Shown piece after piece: positions 7,050 through 12,038 of a stretch of DNA of 12,038 bases. Source of the DNA: CBFDCQ01 sp965603355 (GTDB taxonomy: Bacteria; Hydrogenedentota; CAZGCA01; CBFDCQ01); the NCBI GenBank assembly GCA_965603355.1, contig CBFDCQ010000093.1, forward strand, positions 1 to 12,038, in the 5' to 3' direction. Below the pieces are notes generated by a model. The model saw nothing but the letters and a program-made list of their open reading frames with translations. It did not search any database and was not told the origin of the DNA. How positions within the stretch are numbered: the stretch's first letter is position 1; each line of letters starts with the position of its first letter. The translations under genes and the position numbers were made by a program.

Positions 7050-8247
7050 ATTCTCTTACGCCGATATACCGTACGCGCGGTTCAGTCTTGCCTTTCAACA
7101 GATCCTCGAAAACCGGCCGGATCATGCCGGGGGTCAAGTCTCGTCCACCAAGACCGTAAATGCAGCTAATGAACGGGACATCCTTACCGTAAAGAGCGGC
7201 CAGCGTCTCGATATATACCGGGCCGCCCATCGCCCCGAAGGATGCCGACCTATCGAACACGGCTACAGCGTCCATCCCGGATAAAGCGTCAGCGAGTTCC
7301 TCCACAGGGAACGGTCTGAACATGCGCATCTTGACCATGCCGACGGGCTTGCCCTCTTCTCGGAGCATATCCACGACCGCTTTCACGGTGCCCGCGGAAG
7401 ATCCGAGTATGAGGATCGCAACCTTAGCGTCGTCGAGCCTGTACCGTTCGATGAACTCGTACTTACGTCCCGTGAGATCCTCGAACTGCTGGGCGACGTC
7501 GGTCACCACGGCCGGCACGTGCTCCATAGCTTCAACCTGCTGTCGCTTGTGCTCGAAGTAGTAGTCGGGCAGATCGAGCGGGCCCATGGTGATCGGGTGG
7601 GCCGGATCCAGCAGCTTTATGTCCGGTTTGTACTCACCCTGGAAATCCCGAACCACGTCGTCAGGCAGCAGGTCGAGCACCTCCGTGGTGTGGCTCAGTA
7701 TGAACCCGTCCAACGTTACCATGACCGGCAGCAGGACGTCGGGATTCTCGGCTATCTTGAACGCCTGTACCGCGTTATCGTATGCCTCCTGTACGTTCTC
7801 GCTGAAAAGCTGCACCCAGCCGGCATCGCGTGCGCCCATGCTGTCGCTGTGGTCGCAATGGATGTTGATCGGACCGCTCAGCGCCCGGTTGACGACCGCC
7901 ATGCTGATCGGCAGCCGCAACGACGCTGCTATGTAGACCATCTCCCACATAAGCGCCAGCCCGTTCGCGCACGTCGCGGTAGCGCATCGGCACCCGGCGG
8001 CGCTTGCGCCGATCACGCAGCTCATCGCGCTATGCTCGGACTCCACGAGGACGAACTTCGTATCCACCAGCCCATCTGAAACGAAACTTGCGAACTTGTG
8101 CATCAACTCCGTCTGGGGAGTAATTGGGTACGCGGCAACAACGTCCGGATTAATCTGTCTCCACGCCTCAGCCACGGCGTCGTTACCCGTGAGCGCCACG
8201 CGCGTACCTGTTGTTGCGCCTTTGGTCTTCTTAGTCTTGGTAGCCAC
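7048..8247 (-). CDS. porA: Pyruvate (2-oxoacid):ferredoxin oxidoreductase, alpha subunit
   Basis: Carries the pyrimidine-binding and transketolase C-like parts of the enzyme and forms the active site with PorB. The start codon is GTG at 8247, supported by AAGGAAGG (8255-8262) seven bases upstream. The protein has 399 residues, usual for PorA. A basic, Lys/Thr-rich start (1-16) leads into GNDAVAEAW and the hallmark YPITPQTE (40-47), with VESEHSAMSCVIGASAAG following. Further family signatures are NGLALMWEMVYIAASLRLP and NRALSGPINIHCDHSDSMG. The C-terminal third contains ILGSSAGT and FDRSASFGAMGGP, typical of the subunit's C-terminal domain. It lies 53 bases after the delta subunit and four bases before beta. 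Cys residues near the ATATCANG segment are a local variation on the family motif and need not imply function. Confidence 0.94.
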   Translation of the reverse strand: MATKTKKTKGATTGTRVALTGNDAVAEAWRQINPDVVAAYPITPQTELMHKFASFVSDGLVDTKFVLVESEHSAMSCVIGASAAGCRCATATCANGLALMWEMVYIAASLRLPISMAVVNRALSGPINIHCDHSDSMGARDAGWVQLFSENVQEAYDNAVQAFKIAENPDVLLPVMVTLDGFILSHTTEVLDLLPDDVVRDFQGEYKPDIKLLDPAHPITMGPLDLPDYYFEHKRQQVEAMEHVPAVVTDVAQQFEDLTGRKYEFIERYRLDDAKVAILILGSSAGTVKAVVDMLREEGKPVGMVKMRMFRPFPVEELADALSGMDAVAVFDRSASFGAMGGPVYIETLAALYGKDVPFISCIYGLGGRDLTPGMIRPVFEDLLKGKTEPRVRYIGVRE

Positions 8248-8300
8248 GATTGAACCTTCCTTATCAGGGGCTCATCCAAGAGCCCTATGTCTCCGCGCGC

Positions 8301-8603
8301 CTATCCTCCTTCATACTCATCTTCGCGCACCATCTTGATTGCCTTCTCCTTAGCCGGGCACTCATGCGCGCATATCCCGCAACCCTTGCAGTAGGTGTAG
8401 TTCATCCCGACGACCTTACCGTCCTTAAGCAGTATCGCTGAGTCCGGACAGTATATCCAGCAACGCAGACAATTGATACAGTTTTCCTCAATATGTATGG
8501 GGCGGAACGTGCGCCACGATCCCGTCTCGTACTCCTGCGCGGAACCCGCTTTCAATATGTTTCCACCGCGAGGTACCTCTTTCCATCCTTTTAGCTTTGA
8601 CAT
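8301..8603 (-). CDS. porD: Pyruvate (2-oxoacid):ferredoxin oxidoreductase, delta subunit (2[4Fe-4S] ferredoxin-like)
   Basis: Electron-transfer subunit of 100 residues that relays electrons from the proximal cluster in PorB to external ferredoxin. Two complete cluster motifs are visible: Cys42-x2-Cys45-x2-Cys48-x3-Cys52-Pro (CINCLRCWIYCP) and Cys72-x2-Cys75-x2-Cys78-x3-Cys82-Pro (CKGCGICAHECP). The N-terminus, MSKLKGWKEVPRGG, is the usual start of this subunit. ATG 8603 lies inside the end of the gamma gene, overlapping it by 13 bases. A perfect AGGAGG (8622-8617) is 13 bases upstream, rather far, and translation may rely partly on coupling to porC. The acidic C-terminus REDEYEGG is short and shows no extra domain. 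Confidence 0.94.
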   Translation of the reverse strand: MSKLKGWKEVPRGGNILKAGSAQEYETGSWRTFRPIHIEENCINCLRCWIYCPDSAILLKDGKVVGMNYTYCKGCGICAHECPAKEKAIKMVREDEYEGG

Positions 8604-9175
8604 TTTTTATGAGTAACCTCCTCGTACGCTCGCTTAATGGCGGTTATGTTGCTGTCCACGATACTCTTCTTAAACTTCTTCGCGAATTTCTTCTCGACAT
8701 CGGCGATAACGGTCTCGAGTTTGAGCAGTCCGGTCGCCTTGATAAGCGCTCCAACCATGGGCGTGTTCGGTATGTCGCGTTTGAGCTCGTCGAGCGCTAT
8801 TCCGGTCGCGTCAATGATCCACACGTCACGGTTGCCCGCGCCGGCCTCCTTGCACACCTCCTGGTGGTCGCGTTTGGAGTTGACGATCAGACAGCCGTCC
8901 TCCGAAAGCCCGTCGCACACGCCGGCGGTTTCCAGGAGCGTCTCGTCAAGCACGACAACAACGTCCGGTTCCTCGATGGGACAATGGCGGCGGATCGGGA
9001 CTTCGGCTATCCGCGTGTAGCCCCTCACCGGCGCGCCCATGCGTTCCGGACCGTACTCGGGGAATCCCTGACTGTATTTCCCCTCGTGTATGGCAGCCTC
9101 GGCAAGAACGGTCGCTGCGGTCTTAGCGCCCTGTCCGCCTCTTGCGTGCCAGCGAACCTCCATAATCTTGTCCAT
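8591..9175 (-). CDS. porC: Pyruvate (2-oxoacid):ferredoxin oxidoreductase, gamma subunit
   Basis: First gene of the POR operon, 194 residues, usual for the catalytic gamma subunit. ATG 9175 follows AGAGG (plus-strand complement at 9183-9187) at about seven bases. The family signature RWHARGGQGAKTAA (8-21) is present, then GKYSQGFPEYGPERMGAPV, in the region that contributes to the CoA-binding part of the complex. VVVLDETLLE and LIVNSK are typical later segments. An internal Met5 (MEVRW) is an alternative start, but the upstream ATG has the better ribosome-binding site. The order gamma-delta-alpha-beta is that of four-subunit POR operons in Thermotoga and many anaerobes. Confidence 0.93.
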   Translation of the reverse strand: MDKIMEVRWHARGGQGAKTAATVLAEAAIHEGKYSQGFPEYGPERMGAPVRGYTRIAEVPIRRHCPIEEPDVVVVLDETLLETAGVCDGLSEDGCLIVNSKRDHQEVCKEAGAGNRDVWIIDATGIALDELKRDIPNTPMVGALIKATGLLKLETVIADVEKKFAKKFKKSIVDSNITAIKRAYEEVTHKKCQS

Positions 9176-9252
9176 AACCGTACCTCTTTTCCGTTTAGGA
9201 GAACTCCCGTTTGCCGACGAAGCTGTACTTTCCCCCGGGCTGCGGCAAAATG

Positions 9253-9271
9253 GTCACAACGATATAGTGAC
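9253..9271. promoter_or_regulatory. Inverted repeat in the por leader
   Basis: GTCAC (9253-9257) and GTGAC (9267-9271) are separated by nine bases about 80 bases upstream of porC. It could be a protein-binding site in the leader of the por operon. Five-base arms are short, and I cannot match it to a known regulator. Confidence 0.2.
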
Positions 9272-9294
9272 AACGCTTCCGCACAATTCGGCTA

Positions 9295-9324
9295 AGTTTA
9301 TCACAAATCGCCCCGACTAGTAAA
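9295..9324 (-). promoter_or_regulatory. Possible por operon promoter
   Basis: On the minus strand TTTACT (9324-9319) and TAAACT (9300-9295) are 18 bases apart, each matching four of six consensus positions. It is the best candidate I found upstream of porC and would give a leader of about 110 bases. Confidence 0.3.
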
Positions 9325-9374
9325 GGGCAATTAGAGAAGCGGCGATTGAGAGTACAGGGAGGCCAGCTCACTGC

Positions 9375-9401
9375 CGGAGACGCCCCACCGGGGCGTCTCC
9401 G
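9375..9401 (-). terminator. GC-rich hairpin after the HEAT-like protein gene
   Basis: CGGAGACGCCCC (9375-9386) pairs perfectly with GGGGCGTCTCCG (9390-9401) around the loop ACC, a 12-bp stem. On the minus strand it begins 20 bases after the stop codon of the gene ending at 9422. No T-run follows, so it is either a factor-assisted terminator, a 3'-end stabiliser or a mobile palindrome. Its core stem recurs at 10848-10870. Confidence 0.5.
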
Positions 9402-9421
9402 ACAACTTGGCCGCTTCTTGT

Positions 9422-10369
9422 CTAGGGAGTGTCATTGGGCTCTAGAATACTCGGTGCCGCTGAGGTAGGTTCTGCCAGATCGCCCTTAGGCGGAACGAAA
9501 ATGCCACCTTGATGACCGACTTTGGGAGGCTCATCAGGGCTTGCAGCGGATCCGGAGGACTGCTGTTGTTTGATGGCGGCATCTATGCTAATCCGAAGAG
9601 CGATGATCGCAGCGTCTAACGGCTCTAGGAGTTCTTCTCTCCTCACTCTCGCCTCATGGTCCTCCGGCTCCTCCCCAAGAAGGCTTTCGCGTTGCGCCTC
9701 AAGTAGAGTAATGAGCCTCTCTGCCGTCTCGAGGTCATGGCTGACAAGAGTGCCCAACCAACGTGTTGCCGTAGTGCGTACCAATGGGTTTTCACTGTTA
9801 ATGCACCCGATTAATATCGGCACCACCCGGTCATAGGCATAAGGTACATTCAACTCTTCGACATTTTTCCTTCTCTCGGATGGGGTGTCTGTTGAAATGT
9901 ATATAACCCGCGCCAAGCCTTCTACTGCCAAAAATCCTGCAGGTGATTTTGGCCTGTCTTCCTCAAGCAACGCCTCCATCAGATCCACGAATCGGTCAAC
10001 TTTTAGCCTTTCCTCCTCGCTCGGCGCACCGTCATATATAGTCCACGCTAGATGCCCGACAATCGTCATCCCGAACCGGAAGTTCCCTTTCGCAACCTCC
10101 ACCAACCGCTCCAACTCAGTAATGCTATAACCATCGCCTGACAATTCGACGAGGGCATGGTGCAGACGCCATACATCTCCTGGTTCGGCCGGGTCAACTG
10201 ATTCAATCAACTCGACCAATTCGGACCGAGACAGCTGCCTTATAGCATCAACTTCTTCTTCCGGGAGTGGAGGCGGGCTGGCCAAGCTACCGCAGGAGAC
10301 CGGCACTTGTGCGACCACAAGAGACATAGTTACTAGTGAGAACGCTGCGAGAACTTTGGGTATACTCAT
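9422..10369 (-). CDS. Exported protein with HEAT-like segment and Pro-rich tail, unknown function
   Basis: I do not recognise a named family. ATG 10369 gives 315 residues; an in-frame TTG at 10381 would add four. Neither has a clear Shine-Dalgarno. The N-terminus is a hydrophobic export signal (MSIPKVLAAFSLVTMSLVVA) followed by PVSC, so it may be cleaved at Cys (residue 26 from ATG) as a lipoprotein, although the -3 residue is not ideal. The mature part is all-helical in character and acidic. VVPILIGCINSENPLVRTTA followed by TRWLG (about 182-206 from ATG) looks like a HEAT/Armadillo repeat, a scaffold for protein contacts. The last 40 or so residues are low complexity, rich in Pro, Ser, Ala and Gln (starting KQQQSSGSAASPDEPP). 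It has its own candidate promoter upstream and a hairpin after its stop, so it is probably a single-gene unit. Confidence 0.72.
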   Translation of the reverse strand: MSIPKVLAAFSLVTMSLVVAQVPVSCGSLASPPPLPEEEVDAIRQLSRSELVELIESVDPAEPGDVWRLHHALVELSGDGYSITELERLVEVAKGNFRFGMTIVGHLAWTIYDGAPSEEERLKVDRFVDLMEALLEEDRPKSPAGFLAVEGLARVIYISTDTPSERRKNVEELNVPYAYDRVVPILIGCINSENPLVRTTATRWLGTLVSHDLETAERLITLLEAQRESLLGEEPEDHEARVRREELLEPLDAAIIALRISIDAAIKQQQSSGSAASPDEPPKVGHQGGIFVPPKGDLAEPTSAAPSILEPNDTP

Positions 10370-10486
10370 TTTAACGTTCAATTAGGGGGCAGTCACCTAT
10401 TCTTCATCCCAATTCCCGTTTTCTTCTCCCTTTCCTCGGTCTACCGACCGGCAGAGCTCGAACGCGCCGTTGCTTCCCCTCGTGAC

Positions 10487-10517
10487 ATTGTACACGAAAT
10501 CCGGCTAGATTAGTCAA
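10487..10517 (-). promoter_or_regulatory. Candidate promoter of the HEAT-like protein gene
   Basis: On the minus strand TTGACT (10517-10512) and TACAAT (10492-10487) each match five of six consensus bases, but the spacer is 19 bases, longer than optimal. Transcription from near 10480 would leave a leader of about 110 bases. Confidence 0.4.
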
Positions 10518-10589
10518 CTACTTTCGCTGAACCTTCCCGCGACGGCGCGTGTTTCACGGGAAGTTGTCCGTACCGAGGGTTACCCCCAC

Positions 10590-10615
10590 TAGGGGCGCAG
10601 CAAGCAGCGCCCCTA
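10590..10615. repeat. Palindrome with TAGGGGCG...CGCCCCTA ends (short form)
   Basis: TAGGGGCGC (10590-10598) pairs with GCGCCCCTA (10607-10615) across the eight-base loop AGCAAGCA. The outer bases match the ends of the larger palindromic element at 10709-10790, so they look like a short and a long form of one repeat family. Confidence 0.7.
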
Positions 10616-10645
10616 CACCCGAGGCCGTATCTCTCCTACGGAGGA

Positions 10646-10667
10646 CAGACAGGAATGTCTGCCCCAC
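10646..10667. repeat. CAGACA-GGAA-TGTCTG palindrome, repeat copy 1
   Basis: CAGACA and TGTCTG pair around GGAA (10646-10661) and run on into CCCCAC. The 19 bases ACAGGAATGTCTGCCCCAC (10649-10667) recur exactly at 10816-10834. A small GCCGG-AAA-CCGGC hairpin follows at 10669-10681. Confidence 0.7.
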
Positions 10668-10708
10668 TGCCGGAAACCGGCTGAGTGCCTTGCTCTGGGA
10701 GGAATTAC

Positions 10709-10790
10709 GTAGGGGCGAGGCATGCCTCGCCCAAACGATCTTGATCGGCGTGTGCGGCGAGTTGCGGGCGGGTCTGAGACCCGCCCCTAC
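10709..10790. repeat. 82-bp palindrome-rich element with 9-bp inverted ends
   Basis: The segment begins GTAGGGGCG (10709-10717) and ends with its exact complement CGCCCCTAC (10782-10790). Inside are three consecutive palindromes: GGGCGAGGCATGCCTCGCCC (10713-10732, perfect 20 bases), CGATC-TT-GATCG (10736-10747), and GGGCGGGTCT-G-AGACCCGCCC (10766-10786). The layout is that of a REP/MITE-like mobile repeat without coding capacity. No target-site duplication is evident. Confidence 0.6.
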
Positions 10791-10815
10791 CGGCAGACTC
10801 TCCAAAGGCGAGTAA

Positions 10816-10834
10816 ACAGGAATGTCTGCCCCAC
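10816..10834. repeat. ACAGGAATGTCTGCCCCAC repeat copy 2
   Basis: Exact 19-base direct copy of 10649-10667, 167 bases away. The left arm of the palindrome seen in copy 1 is partly lost (TAAACA in place of CAGACA). It is followed at once by CCACCAT-ATGG-ATGGTGG (10831-10848). Confidence 0.7.
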
Positions 10835-10847
10835 CATATGGATGGTG

Positions 10848-10870
10848 GAGACGCCCCGGCGGGGCGTCTC
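10848..10870 (-). terminator. GC-rich hairpin abutting the radical SAM stop
   Basis: GAGACGCCCC (10848-10857) and GGGGCGTCTC (10861-10870) form a perfect 10-bp stem with loop GGC. Its last base is also the last base of the radical SAM stop codon. The same ten-base stem occurs at 9377-9399 after another minus-strand gene. It has no T-run, so its action as a terminator is inferred from position. Confidence 0.5.
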
Positions 10871-11823
10871 TAGGTCGCGTCGGGATGGCTGGTGGCGGTA
10901 TAGAATGTCTTGTCGCCGTGAACCTTGCGGCTCAGTTTGCCCTGGCGCTCGAGCATCGCCAACAACTTAGCGGTCTCAGCGGGATGAGTGCCGGCAGCGA
11001 TGCTGATCTCTTCCGCGGTAACTGGCCGCCTGCTGGCGAGCGATATTATCGCGGTCTCGTGTTGCCGTGATGCTTCAGGGTGTCGCAGGTCAGGCTCGAC
11101 TTCGGCTATGATCTCGGCTTCAAGGCCGAATATCTGACGTGCGGCTTCCATCTCCTGCTGACCCAGAGGCCTGACGTTGACATCGGCAGGTGGGCGGACA
11201 GCGGTATTGAGCTGAACGCGGTCCGGTCGAATGCGCTGAACGAGCCGTGCCAGCTTGCGCAAGTGCGTTTCATCGTCATTTACGCCTTTCAGCAGCATCA
11301 CCTCGAGCCATATCGCACCTGTGTACTCGCGCCTGAGAGCTTCCAGACCCGCTATGAGCGTATCGAGCGTGACGGACTCGTGCGGCCGGTTCACTTTCCG
11401 GAAGACGCTTTCCGTTGCCGCGTCCAGGGACGGCGCTATGAGGTCGGCTTCGAGTACGGCTTGGCGGACATCCGCGTTCGTGAACATCGACCCGTTGGTG
11501 AGAATGGCGATCGGCTTGTCGGACACCGATTTGAGCCGGTGGATAATCTCGCCGATGGCGACCTCAAGTGTAGGCTCGCCCGAACCGGACAGAGTCACAT
11601 AGTCGACGTCGCGGCGTGAACCGAGAACCTCGCTCACTTCAGCGACAAGCTGTTCAGGGTCCGAGAACCTTCCTCTTTCGACGGTCGTGCACGCGGTTTT
11701 TCCGATTTGGCAGTAAATGCAGTTGAAGCTGCAGGTTTTCATCGGGACGAGATCGACGCCGAGGGACATGCCGAGACGCCGCGACACTACAGGACCAAAT
11801 ACTCTCTGATGTTGTGAACTCAT
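10870..11823 (-). CDS. Radical SAM protein (COG0731-like) with C-terminal winged helix
   Basis: A 317-residue cytoplasmic iron-sulfur enzyme of unassigned reaction. ATG 11823 follows AAGG (11834-11831) at seven bases. The N-terminus FGPVVSRRLGMSLGVDLVP is characteristic of this COG0731-type group. CSFNCIYC (31-38) is the CxxxCxxC motif binding the SAM-coordinating [4Fe-4S] cluster, with the usual aromatic before the last Cys. TLSGSGEPTL (77-86) is the GGE-like SAM-binding strand; ILTNGSM (107-113), PSLDA (131-135), VMLLKGVND (175-183) and QLNTAVRPP (204-212) complete the family pattern. Residues about 255-310 (AIISLASRRPVTAEEIS onward) look like a winged helix-turn-helix fused to the barrel, as in several members of this group. 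No substrate is indicated by the neighbours. The gene stands alone with its own divergent promoter. Confidence 0.9.
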   Translation of the reverse strand: MSSQHQRVFGPVVSRRLGMSLGVDLVPMKTCSFNCIYCQIGKTACTTVERGRFSDPEQLVAEVSEVLGSRRDVDYVTLSGSGEPTLEVAIGEIIHRLKSVSDKPIAILTNGSMFTNADVRQAVLEADLIAPSLDAATESVFRKVNRPHESVTLDTLIAGLEALRREYTGAIWLEVMLLKGVNDDETHLRKLARLVQRIRPDRVQLNTAVRPPADVNVRPLGQQEMEAARQIFGLEAEIIAEVEPDLRHPEASRQHETAIISLASRRPVTAEEISIAAGTHPAETAKLLAMLERQGKLSRKVHGDKTFYTATSHPDAT

Positions 11824-11882
11824 TTACGTACCTTCGCTCGACCGACGGCAAGAAACGGAGATCGGTTTCGGAACCCTCTTGC

Positions 11883-11912
11883 ATTCTACATCAAGTTGCA
11901 TCCGAACTTCAA
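11883..11912 (-). promoter_or_regulatory. Promoter of the radical SAM gene
   Basis: On the minus strand TTGAAG (11912-11907) and TAGAAT (11888-11883) are 18 bases apart; the -10 matches five of six consensus bases and the -35 four. The leader to ATG 11823 would be about 50 bases. Its -35 box is one base from the -35 of the tRNA-Asp promoter. Confidence 0.5.
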
Positions 11913-11913
11913 T

Positions 11914-11942
11914 TTGACTCTTGCGGTTAATTCTGGTATATT
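11914..11942 (+). promoter_or_regulatory. Promoter of tRNA-Asp
   Basis: TTGACT (11914-11919) and TATATT (11937-11942) are separated by 17 bases, with TGG directly before the -10, an extended -10 element. Initiation near 11949 leaves a leader of about 15 bases to the tRNA at 11964, as expected for a strong stable-RNA promoter. Confidence 0.7.
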
Positions 11943-11963
11943 GCGCGGGCCAGTAGGAAAGGC

Positions 11964-12038
11964 GGGGGCGTAGTTCAGTTTGGTTAGAACGCCGGCCTGT
12001 CACGCCGGAGGTCGCGAGTTCGAGTCTCGTCGCTCCCG
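11964..12038 (+). tRNA. tRNA-Asp (anticodon GTC)
   Basis: The acceptor stem GGGGGCG/CGCTCCC (one G-T pair) is followed by discriminator G at the last base of the window. The D arm is GTTCAGTTTGGTTAGAAC, the anticodon loop CTGTCAC is closed by GCCGG/CCGGA-type pairing, and the T loop TTCGAGT has stem GCGAG/CTCGT. The anticodon GTC reads Asp codons. Whether CCA is encoded lies outside the window. Confidence 0.95.

Noticed and set aside
7519..9295. Plus-strand frames of 186 and 232 codons opposite porA and porC
   Set aside because: They are shadows of the POR subunits, whose motifs are unambiguous on the minus strand.
10590..10870. CRISPR array
   Set aside because: The repeats are of different kinds and sizes with irregular spacing, and no cas gene is present.
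10549..11070. Several short frames across the palindrome cluster on both strands
   Set aside because: They are translations of repeats (for example the recurring RNVCPT peptide from the 19-base repeat), with no start signals.
11080..11619. 179-codon plus-strand frame opposite the radical SAM gene
   Set aside because: It is antisense to a gene with an intact CxxxCxxC motif and full family pattern.

Overview
The window looks like bacterial chromosome from a free-living, anaerobic or facultatively anaerobic heterotroph. The evidence is Shine-Dalgarno-led genes, sigma70-like promoters, a four-subunit pyruvate:ferredoxin oxidoreductase, two tRNA genes, a lipoprotein-type export signal, and a secreted sulfatase next to a secreted glycoside hydrolase. 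Sulfatase plus DUF1680-type hydrolase gene pairs are common in Planctomycetes, Verrucomicrobia, Lentisphaerae and related candidate phyla. That is only a hint; I cannot assign a phylum from this window.

The left part (1-5988) reads on the plus strand. A 560-residue putative lipoprotein (157-1839) is built from two diverged copies of one domain, each with a DxDxDGxxD calcium-type loop. Just after its stop is a decayed tRNA-Asn-like fragment (1857-1921). A clear promoter (2030-2058) then precedes a two-gene unit: a formylglycine-type sulfatase (2130-3710) and a GH127/DUF1680 beta-L-arabinofuranosidase-like enzyme (3766-5631) with its Glu/Cys zinc-thiolate site intact. This unit probably desulfates and trims an arabinose-containing or related sulfated polysaccharide outside the cytoplasm. 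An intact tRNA-Asn(GTT) on the minus strand (5989-6064) closes the segment. The tRNA and its decayed copy lie in the same orientation on either side of the sulfatase/GH127 pair, as they would around an old insertion at a tRNA 3' end.

The middle part (6114-9175) is a minus-strand operon encoding the gamma, delta, alpha and beta subunits of pyruvate (2-oxoacid):ferredoxin oxidoreductase. Together they convert pyruvate and CoA to acetyl-CoA, CO2 and reduced ferredoxin. The order, tight spacing and one overlap are those of a classical four-subunit POR operon.

The right part (9376-12038) holds a minus-strand exported protein with a HEAT-like segment and a proline-rich tail (9422-10369), a dense cluster of palindromic repeats (10590-10870), a minus-strand radical SAM protein with a C-terminal winged-helix domain (10870-11823), and a plus-strand tRNA-Asp(GTC) at the window edge. 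The last two are served by back-to-back divergent promoters. Two GC-rich hairpins with the same stem lie just after the stop codons of the exported protein and the radical SAM gene.
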